Assembly: GCF_029589495.1 (NCBI RefSeq)
Contig: NZ_JAAIVF010000007.1
Coordinates: 124,001 to 188,000, forward strand
Reading direction: 5' to 3'
Origin: Speluncibacter jeojiensis
GTDB lineage: Bacteria > Actinomycetota > Actinomycetes > Mycobacteriales > Mycobacteriaceae
DNA: 64,000 nucleotides
Positions 37,703 through 49,071 of the stretch are shown one piece after another. A program made the translations under genes and the position numbers. Position 1 is the first letter of the stretch. The number at the start of each line of letters is the position of its first letter. The notes below the pieces were generated by a model. The model was not told the DNA's origin and searched no databases. It saw only the letters and a list, made by a program, of their open reading frames with translations.

Positions 37703-38683
37703 CTACGCGCTGCCGTTGAACAGCGAGGTCACCGAGCCGTTCTCGAAGACCTCCCGGATGGTGCGCGCCAGCAGCGGCGCAATCGAGAGCACCGTCAGGT
37801 TGGCGAACTGCTTCTCCTCGGTGATCGGCAGCGTGTTGGTCGCGATGACCTCCTTGGCGCCGCAGTTCGCGAGCCGCTCGGCGGCCGGGTCGGAGAACAC
37901 GCCGTGGGTGGTGGCGATGATGACGTCGCCGGCGCCGGCGTCCTTGAGCACCTTCACCGCGCCGGCGATGGTGCCGCCGGTGTCGATCATGTCGTCGATC
38001 AGCACGCAGGTGCGGCCCTCGACGTCGCCGACCACGCGATTCGACTTGACCTGGTTCGGGACCAGCGGGTCGCGCGTCTTGTGGACGAACGCGAGCGGGG
38101 CGCCGTCGAGCGCGTCGGCCCACTTCTCCGCGACCTTGACGCGGCCGGCGTCGGGGGAGACCACGCAGATGTTGTCGGTGCCGTAGTGCTCACGCACGTA
38201 GTCGGCGAGCTGCCCCTGCGCGTGCATGTGGTCGACCGGGCCGTCGAAGAAGCCCTGGATCTGGTCGGTGTGCAGGTCGACCGTGATGATCCGGTCGGCG
38301 CCGGCGGTCTTGAGCAGATCGGCGACCAGCCGGGCCGAGATCGGCTCACGGCCGCGGTGCTTCTTGTCCTGGCGCGCATACGGATAGAACGGCAGGATCG
38401 CGGTGATCCGCTTGGCCGAGCCGCGCTTGAGTGCGTCGATCATGATGAGCTGTTCCATCAGCCACTGGTTCAGCGGCGCGGGGAAGCTCTGCAGCACGAA
38501 CGCGTCACAGCCGCGCACCGACTCCTCGAACCGCACGAAGATCTCGCCGTTGGCGAACTCGCGGGCGGTCTGCGGGGTCAGGCCGATCCCCAGTTCCTTC
38601 GACACCTGCTCGGCCAGCTCCGGATGGGCGCGACCGGCGAAGAGCATCAGGTTCTTGTGGTTGTCCGCTGACAGTGCGCTCAC
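37703..38683 (-). CDS. prs: Ribose-phosphate pyrophosphokinase
   Basis: It makes 5-phosphoribosyl 1-pyrophosphate from ribose 5-phosphate and ATP, feeding nucleotides, histidine, tryptophan and, in this order, arabinan precursors. The 326-residue protein has [18 protein letters not shown], the [19 protein letters not shown] flexible-loop region, [14 protein letters not shown] and the PRPP-binding motif [13 protein letters not shown]. The GTG start at 38683 overlaps the glmU stop by 4 bp (GTGA). glmU-prs order is conserved in mycobacteria. Confidence 0.97.
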   Translation of the reverse strand: MSALSADNHKNLMLFAGRAHPELAEQVSKELGIGLTPQTAREFANGEIFVRFEESVRGCDAFVLQSFPAPLNQWLMEQLIMIDALKRGSAKRITAILPFYPYARQDKKHRGREPISARLVADLLKTAGADRIITVDLHTDQIQGFFDGPVDHMHAQGQLADYVREHYGTDNICVVSPDAGRVKVAEKWADALDGAPLAFVHKTRDPLVPNQVKSNRVVGDVEGRTCVLIDDMIDTGGTIAGAVKVLKDAGAGDVIIATTHGVFSDPAAERLANCGAKEVIATNTLPITEEKQFANLTVLSIAPLLARTIREVFENGSVTSLFNGSA

Positions 38684-40215
38684 TGGTCTTCGCCGTCCTT
38701 GCTGGATTGATCGGTGTTGCGTGCGTTGTTCGATGATGCGTCTTGTGGGGAGTTCGTCGCAGCCTCCGCCGCCGCGGCGGCCTTGGCGGATCCGGTGTCG
38801 GGCCGGCGGCGCTGCACCCAGCCCTCGACGTTGATCTGGCGCGAGTCGTTGATCGCCAGCGCGCCGGCAGGCACGTCTTCGCGCAACACGGTGCCGGCGC
38901 CGGTGTAGGCGCCGTCGCCGACCGTGAGCGGGGCGACGAACATCGTGTCGGAGCCGGTCCGCACGTGCGAGCCGACCACCGTGTGGTGCTTGTGCACGCC
39001 GTCGTAGTTGACGAACACGCTCGACGCGCCGATGTTGCTGTGGTCGCCGATCGTCGCGTCGCCGACGTAGGTGAGGTGCGGGACCTTCGAGCCGACGCCG
39101 ATGGTGGCTTTCTTGGTCTCCACGAACGTGCCGATCTTGCCCTCGGCGCCGAGGATCGTGCCTGGGCGCAGGTAGGAGAACGGCCCGACGGTCGCGCCCG
39201 GGCCGATCTCGGCGCCGGACCCGTGGGTGCGGACCACCGTGGCCTCGGCACCGACCTGCACGTCGGTCAGAGTGGTGTCGGGACCGATCTCGGCGCCCTC
39301 GCCGATCACGGTGGCCCCGTGCAGCTGTACCCCGGGACGCAGCACGACGTCGCGCTCGAGGGTGACGTCGACGTCGACGAACGTGCTCGTCGGGTCCAGC
39401 ACGGTGACCCCGGCCCGCATCCATCGCTCCAGGATGCGTCGATTCAGCTCGAGGGAGAGCGTGGCCAGTTGCACCCGGTCATTGACTCCGGCGACCAGCG
39501 TCGCGTCCTCGATGTGCAGGGCGCGGACGGACTTGCCGGCGCGGCGGGCGATCGCGATCACGTCGGTCAGGTAGAGCTCGCCCTGCGCGTTGTCCGAGGA
39601 CAGTTCCGCCAGCGCGCCGCGCAGCACGACCGCATCGAACGCATACACGCCGGAGTTGACCTCGGTGATCGCGCGTTGCGAGTCGGTGGCATCGGCCTGC
39701 TCGACGATCGCGGTGACCTCACCGTCGTGCGTGCGCAGGATGCGCCCGTAGCCGGTCGGGTCGGCGGCCGTGCAGGTCAGCACCGTGACCGCCGCGCTCG
39801 GCTCGGCGGCGTGGACCGCGAGCAGTTCGGTGAGGGTCTCGTCGTCGAGGAGCGGCACGTCGGCGGCCGTGACCAGCACGGTGCCGGCGAAGTCCGCGGG
39901 CAGGGCGGCGAGCGCGCAGCCGACCGCGTGGCCGGTGCCGTTCTGCTGCTCCTGCAGCGCCGTGCCCAGGTCGCGGCCGAGCGAGGCGGCGAGGTCGGCG
40001 ACCGCCGCGCCGACCTGGTCGGCCTGATGCCCGATGACGGTGACCAGATGGTCGGGATTCAGTGCGGCCCCCGCGCGCAGCGAATGCGCGAGCATGGTGC
40101 GACCGGCGAGCCGGTGCAGGACCTTCGGGGTGGCCGAGCGCATTCGGGTACCGGCACCTGCGGCGAGGACGACGACTGCGGTCGCGCCGTTCACCGGCGA
40201 GGTCTGCACTGGCAT
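38680..40215 (-). CDS. glmU: Bifunctional UDP-N-acetylglucosamine pyrophosphorylase / glucosamine-1-phosphate acetyltransferase
   Basis: GlmU makes UDP-GlcNAc for peptidoglycan. The N-terminal uridyltransferase has [33 protein letters not shown] and [12 protein letters not shown]; the C-terminal left-handed beta-helix has hexapeptide repeats ([27 protein letters not shown]) and the [14 protein letters not shown] active-site loop. The 511-residue length includes a low-complexity C-terminal tail, as in mycobacteria. ATG 40215. It lies between tRNA-Gln and prs, all on the minus strand. Confidence 0.97.
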   Translation of the reverse strand: MPVQTSPVNGATAVVVLAAGAGTRMRSATPKVLHRLAGRTMLAHSLRAGAALNPDHLVTVIGHQADQVGAAVADLAASLGRDLGTALQEQQNGTGHAVGCALAALPADFAGTVLVTAADVPLLDDETLTELLAVHAAEPSAAVTVLTCTAADPTGYGRILRTHDGEVTAIVEQADATDSQRAITEVNSGVYAFDAVVLRGALAELSSDNAQGELYLTDVIAIARRAGKSVRALHIEDATLVAGVNDRVQLATLSLELNRRILERWMRAGVTVLDPTSTFVDVDVTLERDVVLRPGVQLHGATVIGEGAEIGPDTTLTDVQVGAEATVVRTHGSGAEIGPGATVGPFSYLRPGTILGAEGKIGTFVETKKATIGVGSKVPHLTYVGDATIGDHSNIGASSVFVNYDGVHKHHTVVGSHVRTGSDTMFVAPLTVGDGAYTGAGTVLREDVPAGALAINDSRQINVEGWVQRRRPDTGSAKAAAAAEAATNSPQDASSNNARNTDQSSKDGEDQ

Positions 40216-40356
40216 GGAGCTCCCTTGTGATCAGCGTGGGGAGAGTCGGGGTCGGGCATACCCGCGACGGGCACCGATCCTACAGGGCGGGACCGCCGTG
40301 CCCGGAATCCGCTCCGGTGCGCTCCGTCGAGGTCCGTGATCGACGACGGCGCGTCG

Positions 40357-40428
40357 ACTTCGCACGGCGCGGGTGCACCTCGCATGGGTCCGGGGGCATG
40401 CGAAGTGCGCGCGGGATGTGTGAGGTGC
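40357..40428. repeat. Four imperfect copies of a GCACYTCGCA motif
   Basis: Copies read ACTTCGCAC (40357-40365) and GCACCTCGCAT (40375-40385) forward, then ATGCGAAGTGC (40398-40408) and TGTGAGGTGC (40419-40428) in the opposite sense. They lie in the roughly 290-bp gene-free stretch between glmU and tRNA-Gln, in which I see nothing else. Confidence 0.4.
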
Positions 40429-40503
40429 GGCGGTGGGGGTGGCGCGGCGGCGGAGTGGCGAGGGGGAGCACGCCGGCTGCGCGCGGTGCGCGGGATCGGG
40501 CGC

Positions 40504-40574
40504 TCCGCCGCCAGGACTCGAACCTGAACTATCTGAACCAAAATCAGAGGTGCTGCCGATTACACCACGGCGGA
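40504..40574 (-). tRNA. tRNA-Gln (anticodon UUG)
   Basis: Reading the minus strand, acceptor TCCGCCG pairs with CGGCGGA. The anticodon arm TCTGA-TTTTGGT-TCAGA carries anticodon TTG (Gln, codon CAA), and the T arm contains GGTTCGAGTCC. The 71-nt gene has no encoded CCA. Its place between glmU and the divergent TetR gene is the same as in mycobacteria. Confidence 0.96.
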
Positions 40575-40658
40575 TTGCGCGCACTGATCTTTACATGCGC
40601 CGCGGTCGTCGGTCGAGTCGATAGGGTTGGGGACATCGGACCTGCGGGAGGAGCGGCG

Positions 40659-41351
40659 ATGGCCAGAGGTGAGCGGGGCGCGGACACGCACGAGCCGGAT
40701 CGCGCTCCGCGGGCCCGGATGACCGGCACGCAGCGTCGTGAGCAACTGATCCGGATCGGAAGGTCGCTGTTCGCCGAGCGCGGCTACGAGGGCACGTCGA
40801 TCGAGGAGATCGCGCAGCGGGCCAACGTCTCCAAACCGGTGGTGTACGAGCACTTCGGCGGCAAGGAGGGGCTCTACGCGGTCGTCGTCGACCGGGAGAT
40901 GGCCGACGTGCTGCGCCGGGTCACCTCCTCGCTGTCGAATCACCGCTCCCGGGTGCGGGTCGAACGGGTCGCGCTCGCGCTGCTCACCTACGTCGAGGAG
41001 TGCACCGACGGGTTCCGGATCCTGGTGCGCGACTCGCCGGTGTCGGCGACGTCGGGAACCTATTCGAGCCTGCTCAACGACGCGATCGGTCAGGTCGAGC
41101 ACCTGCTCGCCGCCGACTTCGCCAAGCGTGGTTTCGACCCCGACCTCGCCGCCATGTACGCGCAGGCGCTGGTCGGGATGGTGTCGGTGACAGCGCAGTG
41201 GTGGCTCGACGTGCGCACGCCGCCCAAGGAGGTGGTGGCCGCGCACCTGGTGAACCTGTGCTGGAACGGCCTGATGCACCTGGAGGCCAAACCGGCGCTG
41301 GACCCGCGCAGCATCGCCCCGGAGGGGGAACCGGTGCCCGGCCAGCCGTGA
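40659..41351 (+). CDS. TetR-family transcriptional regulator
   Basis: The 230-residue regulator has the TetR DNA-binding region RREQLIRIGRSLFAERGYEG, TSIEEIAQRANVSKPVVYEHF and GGKEGLYAVVVDREM (about 25-75), followed by a helical ligand domain. ATG at 40659 after GGAGGAG. It corresponds in position to Rv1019 of M. tuberculosis, between tRNA-Gln and mfd; the ligand is unknown. Confidence 0.94.
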   Translation: MARGERGADTHEPDRAPRARMTGTQRREQLIRIGRSLFAERGYEGTSIEEIAQRANVSKPVVYEHFGGKEGLYAVVVDREMADVLRRVTSSLSNHRSRVRVERVALALLTYVEECTDGFRILVRDSPVSATSGTYSSLLNDAIGQVEHLLAADFAKRGFDPDLAAMYAQALVGMVSVTAQWWLDVRTPPKEVVAAHLVNLCWNGLMHLEAKPALDPRSIAPEGEPVPGQP

Positions 41352-41421
41352 CCGGGCGGGCTTAGAATTGCCTGGGCGTCGAGCACGCGGGCGCAACCAG
41401 TCGAATTGAGGAGCATTCTCG

Positions 41422-44400
41422 TTGTCTGCCGCACGGCCGGACGCTTCGGCGCATCCCGCCACACCGCTGTCCGGAATCGCACGAATCGGTCTGGCGGACA
41501 AATCCATTCGAGACGTTGCCGACCGTGTCGGTGCGGCCGGGTTGACCGTCGTCGGACCGAACTCGGTGCGCTCACTACTGGCCGTCGCGATCGGCGAGCA
41601 GGCCCCGCTGCTGCTGGTCGCCGCGACCGGACGTGAGGCCGACGACCTGACTGCCGAGTTGCGCGAGATGCTCGGCGATGCGGTCGCCCAGTTCCCGTCG
41701 TGGGAGACGCTGCCGCATGAGCGGCTCTCGCCCGGACCGGACACCGTCGGACGGCGCATCGAGGTGCTGCGCCGGCTGGCCCGACCCGATGACGAGGTCT
41801 ACGGGCCGCCTCTGCGGGTGGTGGTGTGCACGGTCCGGTCGCTGGTGCAGCCGATGGCGCCGGGGCTCGGTGAGATCGAGCCGGTGCAGTTGCGTGTCGG
41901 CGAGGACCACGCGTTCGACGAGCTGATCGAGCGGCTTGTCGAGCTGGCCTACACGCGGGTGGACATGGTCGGCAAGCGCGGTGAGTTCGCGGTCCGCGGC
42001 GGCATTCTGGACATCTTCTCGCCGACCGCCGATCACCCGGTGCGCGTCGAGTTCTGGGGCGACGAGGTCACCGAGATGCGCGCGTTCTCGGTCGCGGACC
42101 AGCGCTCGATCCCCGAGGTCGAGGTGCCGGTGTTCGTCGCCCCGCCGTGCCGGGAACTGCTGCTGACCGCCGCCGTCCGCGAGCGGGCCGCGCAGCTCGC
42201 CGTCGAGCATGCGGCCGACGCCGCGCTCGTCGAGATGCTCGACAAGCTCTCCGCGGGCATCCCGATCGAGGGCATGGAGGCGCTGCTGCCGGCGCTCCAG
42301 CCCGGCGAGCTGACGCTGCTGACCGACGCCATGCCCGACGGCGCGCACGTGCTGCTGTGCGACCCCGAGAAGATCCGCACCCGCGCGACCGACCTGGTGC
42401 GCACCGGGCAGGAGTTCCTGGAGGCGTCGTGGACCGCGGCGTCGATCGGCGGGGCCGCGCCGCTGGATCCGCAGAAGATGAACCTCGGCGCCAGCGCCTA
42501 CCGTTCGCTGCGGCAGGTCCGCGAGGCCGCACAGGCGCAGGGCCGTCCCTGGTGGACGATCAGCCCGCTGGCCGCCGGGGCCGAGGACGAGATCGAGCTG
42601 GACGTGCAGGCCGCGCCGACCGCGCGTGGTTCGGACGAGCTGGTCGCGACCGTGTTCGCCACGCTGCGTGCGCACGTCGGCACCGGTGGGCGGGCGGCGA
42701 TCGTCGTCGGCGGTGCGGGCACCGCGCACCGCTTCCTGGAGCGGCTGCGCGAGGCCGACGTGCCGGCCGCCGAGCTGAGCCCGGGCACCGAGCCGGTGCG
42801 CGGTCAGGTCGGCGTGCTGCGCGGATCGCTGGTCAGCGGCGTGGTGCTGCCCGACGCGGGGCTGGTGCTCATCGCCGAGGCGGACCTGACCGGCAACCGG
42901 GTGGCCGCGGTCGGCGACGGGCGCCGGCTGCCGGCGAAGCGGCGCAACCAGGTCGACCCGCTGGCGCTGTCCGCGGGCGACATGGTCGTGCACGACCAGC
43001 ACGGCATCGGCCGGTTCGTCGAGATGGTCGAGCGCACCATCGGCGGCGCGCGCCGCGAATACCTGGTCATCGAGTACGCCCCCAGCAAGCGCGGCCAGCC
43101 CGGCGACCGGCTGTTCGTGCCGATGGAGTCGCTCGATCAGCTCTCCCGGTACGTCGGCGGCGAACTGCCGACGATCAGCAAGCTCGGCGGATCGGACTGG
43201 TCGAACACCAAACGCAAGGCGCGCAAGGCCGTTCGCGAGATCGCCGGCGAGCTGGTGCAGCTGTACGCGGCGCGGCAGGCGGCGCCCGGCCACGCGTTCG
43301 CGCCCGACACCCCGTGGCAGCGGGAGATGGAGGACGCGTTCCCCTTCACCGAGACGCACGACCAGCTGACGGTGATCGCCGAGGTGAAGGGCGACATGGA
43401 GAAGCCCGTCCCGATGGACCGCGTGGTCATCGGCGACGTCGGCTACGGCAAGACCGAGATCGCGGTGCGCGCGGCGTTCAAGGCCGTCCAGGACGGCAAG
43501 CAGGTCGCGGTGCTGGTGCCGACAACCCTGCTGGCGCAACAGCATCTGCAGACGTTCACCGACCGGATGGCGGCGTTCCCGGTCACCGTCAAGGGCCTGT
43601 CGAGGTTCACCGACCCCGCGGATTCGCGGGCGATCACCGAGGGCATGGCCGACGGCGAGGTCGACATCGTCGTCGGCACCCACCGGCTGCTGCAGACCGG
43701 GGTGCGCTGGAAGGACCTGGGCCTGGTCATCGTCGACGAGGAGCAGCGCTTCGGCGTCGAGCACAAGGAGCACATCAAGGCGCTGCGCACCCACGTCGAC
43801 GTGCTGACGATGTCGGCCACCCCGATCCCGCGCACCCTCGAGATGTCGATGGCCGGCATCCGGGAGATGTCGACGATCCTCACCCCACCGGAGGAGCGGC
43901 ACCCGGTGCTCACCTATGTCGGCGGCTACGACGACAAGCAGGTCGCCGCCGCGCTGCGCCGCGAGTTGCTGCGCGACGGGCAGGTGTTCTACGTGCACAA
44001 CCGGGTCAGCTCGATTGATAAAGCTGCGTCAAGGCTTCGACTTTTGGTACCGGAGGCCCGGGTGGTGACCGCGCACGGGCAGATGAACGAGGAGACGCTC
44101 GAGTCGACCGTGCAGGGGTTCTGGAACCGTGAGTTCGACATCCTGGTGTGCACCACCATCGTCGAGACCGGCCTGGACATCTCCAACGCGAACACGCTGA
44201 TCGTCGAGCGCGCCGACGCCCTGGGCCTGTCGCAGCTGCACCAGTTGCGCGGCCGGGTCGGGCGCAGCCGTGAGCGCGGTTACGCGTATTTCCTGTATCC
44301 GCCGGAGAAGCCGCTCACCGAGACCGCGTACGACCGGCTCGCGACCATCTCGCAGAACTCCGACCTGGGTGCCGGCATGGCGGTGGCGATGAAGGACCTG

Positions 44401-45066
44401 GAGATCCGCGGCGCCGGAAATGTGTTGGGCGCGGAGCAGTCCGGTCATGTCGCCGGGGTCGGCTTCGACCTGTACGTGCGGCTGGTCGGGGAGGCCGTCG
44501 AGGCGTACCGCGCGGTCGCCGACGGTCGGACGGTCACCACCGAGGAAGAGGTCAAGGAGGTGCACATCGACCTGCCGGTCGACGCGCACATCCCGCCCGA
44601 CTACATCGGCGGCGACCGCCTGCGGCTGGAGGCGTATCGCAAGCTCGCTGCCGCGCAAGACGAGTCGGCGATCCGGTCGGTCGTCGACGAGCTCGTCGAC
44701 CGTTACGGTCCGGTGCCCGAGGAGGTCGCGCGGCTGGTTGCGGTCGCGCGCCTGCGGCTGATCTGCCGCGAGTACGGGCTGACCGAGGTGGCCGTCAGCG
44801 GCACCCAGCTCAAGCTGTCGCCGATGTCGCTGCCCGACTCGAAACAGATGCGGCTCAAGCGGATCTACCCGAGCGCCCAGTACCGGGCGACCACCGGGAT
44901 GGTGCAGCTCCCGCTGCCGCGCACCGGCAGCGGCGGGGTCGGGGCGTCGCGGATGCGCGACGTCGAACTGCTGCAGTACGTCGTCGACCTGTTGTTCGCG
45001 CTCGACGGCAAGCCTGTCGGGTTCGTGTCGGTCGGGCTCGACACCGAAGGTGCCGCGGCGCAGTGA
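41422..45066 (+). CDS. mfd: Transcription-repair coupling factor
   Basis: Mfd displaces RNA polymerase stalled at DNA lesions and recruits UvrA. The 1214-residue protein has the UvrB-like N-terminal region ([34 protein letters not shown]), the CarD-like polymerase-binding domain ([15 protein letters not shown]), the RecG-type translocase ([43 protein letters not shown]) and the C-terminal TRCF domain. Start TTG at 41422 behind GAGGAG; no closer ATG exists. mazG overlaps its end by 4 bp. Confidence 0.97.
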   Translation: MSAARPDASAHPATPLSGIARIGLADKSIRDVADRVGAAGLTVVGPNSVRSLLAVAIGEQAPLLLVAATGREADDLTAELREMLGDAVAQFPSWETLPHERLSPGPDTVGRRIEVLRRLARPDDEVYGPPLRVVVCTVRSLVQPMAPGLGEIEPVQLRVGEDHAFDELIERLVELAYTRVDMVGKRGEFAVRGGILDIFSPTADHPVRVEFWGDEVTEMRAFSVADQRSIPEVEVPVFVAPPCRELLLTAAVRERAAQLAVEHAADAALVEMLDKLSAGIPIEGMEALLPALQPGELTLLTDAMPDGAHVLLCDPEKIRTRATDLVRTGQEFLEASWTAASIGGAAPLDPQKMNLGASAYRSLRQVREAAQAQGRPWWTISPLAAGAEDEIELDVQAAPTARGSDELVATVFATLRAHVGTGGRAAIVVGGAGTAHRFLERLREADVPAAELSPGTEPVRGQVGVLRGSLVSGVVLPDAGLVLIAEADLTGNRVAAVGDGRRLPAKRRNQVDPLALSAGDMVVHDQHGIGRFVEMVERTIGGARREYLVIEYAPSKRGQPGDRLFVPMESLDQLSRYVGGELPTISKLGGSDWSNTKRKARKAVREIAGELVQLYAARQAAPGHAFAPDTPWQREMEDAFPFTETHDQLTVIAEVKGDMEKPVPMDRVVIGDVGYGKTEIAVRAAFKAVQDGKQVAVLVPTTLLAQQHLQTFTDRMAAFPVTVKGLSRFTDPADSRAITEGMADGEVDIVVGTHRLLQTGVRWKDLGLVIVDEEQRFGVEHKEHIKALRTHVDVLTMSATPIPRTLEMSMAGIREMSTILTPPEERHPVLTYVGGYDDKQVAAALRRELLRDGQVFYVHNRVSSIDKAASRLRLLVPEARVVTAHGQMNEETLESTVQGFWNREFDILVCTTIVETGLDISNANTLIVERADALGLSQLHQLRGRVGRSRERGYAYFLYPPEKPLTETAYDRLATISQNSDLGAGMAVAMKDLEIRGAGNVLGAEQSGHVAGVGFDLYVRLVGEAVEAYRAVADGRTVTTEEEVKEVHIDLPVDAHIPPDYIGGDRLRLEAYRKLAAAQDESAIRSVVDELVDRYGPVPEEVARLVAVARLRLICREYGLTEVAVSGTQLKLSPMSLPDSKQMRLKRIYPSAQYRATTGMVQLPLPRTGSGGVGASRMRDVELLQYVVDLLFALDGKPVGFVSVGLDTEGAAAQ

Positions 45067-45965
45067 CGGTCGTCCTGCTCGACCCGCGCCGTCCGACGTT
45101 GATCCCGGCCGAGGCGCTCGCCGCGCTGCACGGCCCCGTGGAGTTCACCGACGAGGTGCCCGCTCCCGTGCGTGAGTTGCGGGGTCCCGACCAGGCAACT
45201 CACGCACAAGCGGTGCTGGTGACCACCGACCGGAACCGCCCCGACGTACGGGCGCGGATCGCGGCCGGCGAGACGGTCTTCGCCGCCGAGCCGGTGCCCG
45301 GCGAGCATCTGCTGGACGCGGTCGCGGTGATGGACCGGTTGCGCGGGGGCAGCTGGGAGTCGCGGCAGACGCACGAGTCGCTGCGCCGCTACCTGCTCGA
45401 GGAGACCTACGAGCTGCTCGACGCCGTGCACTCCGGCGACCGCGCCGAGCTGCGCGAGGAACTCGGCGACCTGCTGCTGCAGGTGCTCTTCCACGCGCGC
45501 ATCGCCGCGGACGCCGCCGCCGACCCGTTCGACATCGACGACGTCGCGGACACACTGGTGGCCAAGCTGAACAACCGCGCGCCGCGGATCACCGCCGAGG
45601 ACGGCACCCCCATCGACGCCGAGACCCGCAACCGGATGTGGGAGGAGCGCAAGGCCGCCGAGAAGCGGCGCGCGTCGTGCCTGGACGGCATCGCGATGGC
45701 GCAGCCGGCACTGGCGTTGGCGCAGAAGGTGCTCGGACGGGCGATGGCCGCGGGCGTGCCCTCGGAGCTGGTGCCGGCAGAGCTGATCGAGGTGCGCATC
45801 GCCGCGGCGCCGCCCGAGGATGACCAGCTCAGCGCCGAGGACCAGCTGCGCAAAGCGGTGCTGGAGTTCGCCGATCGGGTGCGCCGGGCCGAGCGGTCGG
45901 CGGCCGCGTCGCGGCGGCAGACGACCGGGATGAACGCCGCCATCTGGCGGGCGCACTGGCCCTGA
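45063..45965 (+). CDS. mazG: Nucleoside triphosphate pyrophosphohydrolase MazG
   Basis: MazG hydrolyses NTPs and oxidised dNTPs to monophosphates. The 300-residue protein has an extra N-terminal domain of about 90 residues and the MazG core [39 protein letters not shown] with the EExxE/ExxD magnesium ligands. GTG overlaps the mfd stop (GTGA). The mfd-mazG pair is conserved in the order, but the lipoprotein gene lpqU that follows in M. tuberculosis is absent here. Confidence 0.95.
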   Translation: MTVVLLDPRRPTLIPAEALAALHGPVEFTDEVPAPVRELRGPDQATHAQAVLVTTDRNRPDVRARIAAGETVFAAEPVPGEHLLDAVAVMDRLRGGSWESRQTHESLRRYLLEETYELLDAVHSGDRAELREELGDLLLQVLFHARIAADAAADPFDIDDVADTLVAKLNNRAPRITAEDGTPIDAETRNRMWEERKAAEKRRASCLDGIAMAQPALALAQKVLGRAMAAGVPSELVPAELIEVRIAAAPPEDDQLSAEDQLRKAVLEFADRVRRAERSAAASRRQTTGMNAAIWRAHWP

Positions 45966-45975
45966 CGGGCCGCGC

Positions 45976-46392
45976 TCAGGAACGGCTCGGTGCGCGGAGC
46001 AGGAAGCCCAGCCCGATTCCGAGCATCCAGGTGTCCTTGGCGATCGGCAGACCGTCCTGGCTGGGCCAGATGCTGTTCGGTTCGCGCAGCGCCGGAGTGC
46101 GCGCGTACATGCCGACCAGCCCGCCGGAGAACGCGGTCAGCGCGGCGCCGGCCAAGCGGGTCGGCACCACGGGAATCAGCAGGGCCGCACCGGTGCCCAT
46201 CTCGGCGACCGAGAGCAGCTTGACGAACTGCTCCGGGGGAAGGGCCTTGAGGAATGGATACGCACCGGAGGCCATGCCGTGCAGTCCGGCGGCGGTGTCG
46301 GCGTCGGCGGACCATTTCCGCAGGCCCGAATGGAGGATGAAACCGCCGGTCGCGATGCGCGCGGGCAGGTCGGCGAGGCGGGGAAGTCGCAT
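45976..46392 (-). CDS. DoxX-like membrane protein
   Basis: A 138-residue protein with four predicted membrane helices (RIATGGFILHSGLRKW, FVKLLSVAEMGTGAALLIPV, LAGAALTAFSGGLVGMYA, TWMLGIGLGFLL), matching the DoxX-like family layout. The function in actinobacteria is poorly defined, though relatives act with redox or thiol-stress proteins. It lies 10 bp from the convergent mazG stop and about 60 bp downstream of efeB on the same strand. Confidence 0.8.
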   Translation of the reverse strand: MRLPRLADLPARIATGGFILHSGLRKWSADADTAAGLHGMASGAYPFLKALPPEQFVKLLSVAEMGTGAALLIPVVPTRLAGAALTAFSGGLVGMYARTPALREPNSIWPSQDGLPIAKDTWMLGIGLGFLLRAPSRS

Positions 46393-46453
46393 GCTGACTC
46401 CTGGGGTCGGTGGGTATCCGTCCCGTCCAGGGTGGCACCGGCGACCGTCCGCG

Positions 46454-47743
46454 TCAGGCGAACAGCGCCTTGCCCCAATAGTCGCCGACCTTCTGCACGC
46501 CCGGCGGGCACGCGAACAGCGCGCTCGACTCGTGCTTGATGTACTCGTTGAGGTTGTCGCGGTGCCCGAGCTGCGTCTGCAACCGCACGAACTGCGTGTG
46601 CGGGTCGCGTTGGAACGCGATGAAGAACAGCCCGGCGTCGAGCTGGCCGGTCCGCGGGTCGATGCCGTTGGTGTAGTTGTACGACCGCCGCAGGATCTGC
46701 ACGCCGCCGTTGTTGTCGGGGTGGGCCAGCCGCACGTGCGCGTTCAGGTCGATGAGCGGCTTGCCGTCGTCGCCCTTCGCGCCGAAGTCGAGCGCGTCGA
46801 ACTCGCCCTGCGCACCGATCGGTGCGCCGGATTCCTTCATTCGTCCGAACACCCGCTCCTGGTCGCCGAGGTTGTCCGAGTCCCAGGTCTCGATGGTCAT
46901 CCGGATCTTCCGCGAGACCAGATAGCTGCCGCCGCGCATCCACGGCTGGTCGGCTTCGTCGTCGACCCACACCCAGCGTTCGGCGTCGGCGTCGGCCTTG
47001 ATGTTGTTGGTTCCGTCCTTGAACCCGAACAGGTTCCGCGGGGTCTGCTGGTCCGACGAGGTGCTCGACGCCCGGCCGAACCCCTCCTGCATCCAGCGCA
47101 GGGCGACCGCGCCGCGGCCGATGCGGGCGAAGTTGCGCACCACATGGAACGCCACCTGTGGGTCCTGGGAGCAGGCCTGCACGCAGAGGTCGCCGCCGCT
47201 GATCGACGGGTCGAGCAGCGTGTCGCCCGGCAGCGCGGGTAGCGGCGCGAGCGCGGCGGGCCGCTTGCCGGCCAGCCCGAAGCGGTCGTCGAACAGCGAG
47301 GGGCCGAAGCCGACCGTGATGGTCAGGTCCTGGGCGCCCAGCCCGACCGCTTCACCGGTGTCGACAGGCGGATTGGCCGGGGCAGTCTCGGTCGGCCCGA
47401 CGGGCTTGCCCTGCGTCATCAGCGACGCCGCCGCCGACCACAGTGCGAGCGTGACCTTCAGCTTCTCGACGTCGGTGGTCTTGACGTCGAAGGAACCGAA
47501 GACCAGCCGCTGCTGGGCGGGGGTGGTGATCCCCGCCTGCCGGGCCCCGTGGAACGGGACCTGCCCGTCGCCCGACCCCCCGCCGCGGGTGGCCTCGGCG
47601 ATCCCGAAGCCTGCGGCGCCGCCGACGACCACGCCGGCGCCGGCCAGTCCCGCGCCGCCGAGGAACCGTCGCCGGCTCACCGTGGTGCGTGTCGTCGACG
47701 ATGTTCCTGACGGCGCCGGTGCGCCGGACTCGTTCGAGGTCAC
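46454..47743 (-). CDS. efeB: EfeB: Tat-exported Dyp-type haem peroxidase
   Basis: The 429-residue precursor starts at a GTG behind GGAGG and has a twin-arginine signal (VSRRRFLGGAGLAGAG). The mature part holds the Dyp-type core with GFKDGTNNIKAD (the catalytic Asp motif) and VAFHVVRNFARIGRGAVALRW, and LFFIAFQRDP near the end. In the EfeUOB system it works with EfeO to oxidise ferrous iron or process haem-bound iron outside the membrane. It is third in the efeU-efeO-efeB operon. Confidence 0.94.
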   Translation of the reverse strand: MTSNESGAPAPSGTSSTTRTTVSRRRFLGGAGLAGAGVVVGGAAGFGIAEATRGGGSGDGQVPFHGARQAGITTPAQQRLVFGSFDVKTTDVEKLKVTLALWSAAASLMTQGKPVGPTETAPANPPVDTGEAVGLGAQDLTITVGFGPSLFDDRFGLAGKRPAALAPLPALPGDTLLDPSISGGDLCVQACSQDPQVAFHVVRNFARIGRGAVALRWMQEGFGRASSTSSDQQTPRNLFGFKDGTNNIKADADAERWVWVDDEADQPWMRGGSYLVSRKIRMTIETWDSDNLGDQERVFGRMKESGAPIGAQGEFDALDFGAKGDDGKPLIDLNAHVRLAHPDNNGGVQILRRSYNYTNGIDPRTGQLDAGLFFIAFQRDPHTQFVRLQTQLGHRDNLNEYIKHESSALFACPPGVQKVGDYWGKALFA

Positions 47744-47805
47744 GGTGGCCTCCTTCGGTTTCGGGGTGGGTCGGGTCTCGGTCGGGCTTCGCCGGGCGGG
47801 GTCGG

Positions 47806-48978
47806 TCAGCCCGCTGCGGCGATCTTGCCGCCGGCCTCGGACAGCGGGTCCTTCACCGCGGCGATCGCCTCGGACAGCGCGCGCAGGTCCTGCGGACTCA
47901 CCGAGGAGAACAACGCGAACCCGCCCAGGGCGTTCGGGTCGCGGTACTTGTCGAGCATCTGGTCGACGGCGGTGAACCGGGTGCCGATGGTCTGGGCCAG
48001 CGCCGGGTCGATCTTCTCCAGGGCGGGCTTGACGGCGGCGAACGCCTGCTCGGAGCCCTCCACGTTTGCCTGTAGGTCGACGATGTCGATGTGCGAGTAC
48101 CGCTCCTCCTCGCCGGTGATCTTCGTGGTCGAGACCTCGTCGAGCAGGCCGCCGGCGCCGTTGACGATCTCGTCGGGCTTGTAGGTCTGGTTCTGCACCA
48201 GATCCCGCAGCTTGCCGACGTTCGCCAGCAGGCCGTCGGCCACGGGCGCGAGACCGCTGACCGACTTGGCCTCGAACAGGCCCTTCTCGATGACGTGGAA
48301 GCCGGTCCACTGATCGGCCGGCACATCGCCCTCACGTGCGTCGATGTCCTGATCGAGGCTGTCGGATCCGATGGTGAAGCTCTCCGCGACCGGTTCGATG
48401 CGCTCGTAGTAGACGCGGCTCTTCGCGTACCCGGCCTGCGCCGCCGCGAGGTCCCCGGCCTTGATGGCGTCGACCATCGGCTTGACGTTGTCGACGAGCA
48501 GGCCGGCCTGCGTCTTGACGTACGTCGCATAGTCGGCGGCGCCCTGCTGGAGCAGGGTGGCGGTGTCGCCGGTCGCGGCGGCGGTCTTGCCGGTGACGGT
48601 GATCTTGGTGTGCTCCTGGGTGGCGCCGGGGCAGTAGAGGTCGTACTCGCCGCCGTCGAGCTTGAGCGAGAACTTGCCGGAGAACCCGGGTGCCAGGTTC
48701 TCCTTCTCGGCGATGATCCGCCCGTTCGAGAGCAGCTCGACCTCGGTGACCGCGGCGGCGTCGGTGTTCGTCGCGTTGAAGGTCACCGCGCCCGCCGTCA
48801 GCGTCGACGGGTCCGCCTTGCAGCCGGCGTCGGTGATCGTGACGTTCACGGTGCCCTTGGCCGGTGCGGCGGCGTCGGCGGAAGGCGAGGTGCCGGAACC
48901 GCAGGCGGCGGTCAACGCGGCGAGCGCGGCCGCGCCGAGGGTGACGGCGAGCATGCGCGCCTGCGGTCTCGGGTTCAT
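47806..48978 (-). CDS. efeO: EfeO: iron-uptake lipoprotein with cupredoxin and M75-like domains
   Basis: The 390-residue protein has a lipobox (ALTAAC), an N-terminal cupredoxin-like domain (GTVNVTITDAGCKADPSTL, EYDLYCPGATQEH) and a helical M75 domain with the GFHVIEKGLF HxxE iron-binding motif. It is predicted to gather iron at the cell surface for the EfeU permease. ATG at 48978, behind an iron-box-like palindrome that overlaps the efeU stop. Confidence 0.94.
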   Translation of the reverse strand: MNPRPQARMLAVTLGAAALAALTAACGSGTSPSADAAAPAKGTVNVTITDAGCKADPSTLTAGAVTFNATNTDAAAVTEVELLSNGRIIAEKENLAPGFSGKFSLKLDGGEYDLYCPGATQEHTKITVTGKTAAATGDTATLLQQGAADYATYVKTQAGLLVDNVKPMVDAIKAGDLAAAQAGYAKSRVYYERIEPVAESFTIGSDSLDQDIDAREGDVPADQWTGFHVIEKGLFEAKSVSGLAPVADGLLANVGKLRDLVQNQTYKPDEIVNGAGGLLDEVSTTKITGEEERYSHIDIVDLQANVEGSEQAFAAVKPALEKIDPALAQTIGTRFTAVDQMLDKYRDPNALGGFALFSSVSPQDLRALSEAIAAVKDPLSEAGGKIAAAG

Positions 48979-49056
48979 CGGGGTGTCTCCTTGTGCGGGT
49001 GAAGCCGGTTGTACGCGGGGGAAGCCGGGGCGCGCGCCCAGAGGCGGGGTGCGGGC

Positions 49057-49071
49057 GAAGTAAGGCGAACC

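Noticed and set aside
40357-40428. Possible CRISPR-like array
   Set aside because: Repeats are only about 10 bp, imperfect and in both orientations, and no cas genes are present.
41575-43998. An 807-codon open frame antisense to mfd
   Set aside because: Same third-position GC effect; mfd has all expected motifs on the other strand.
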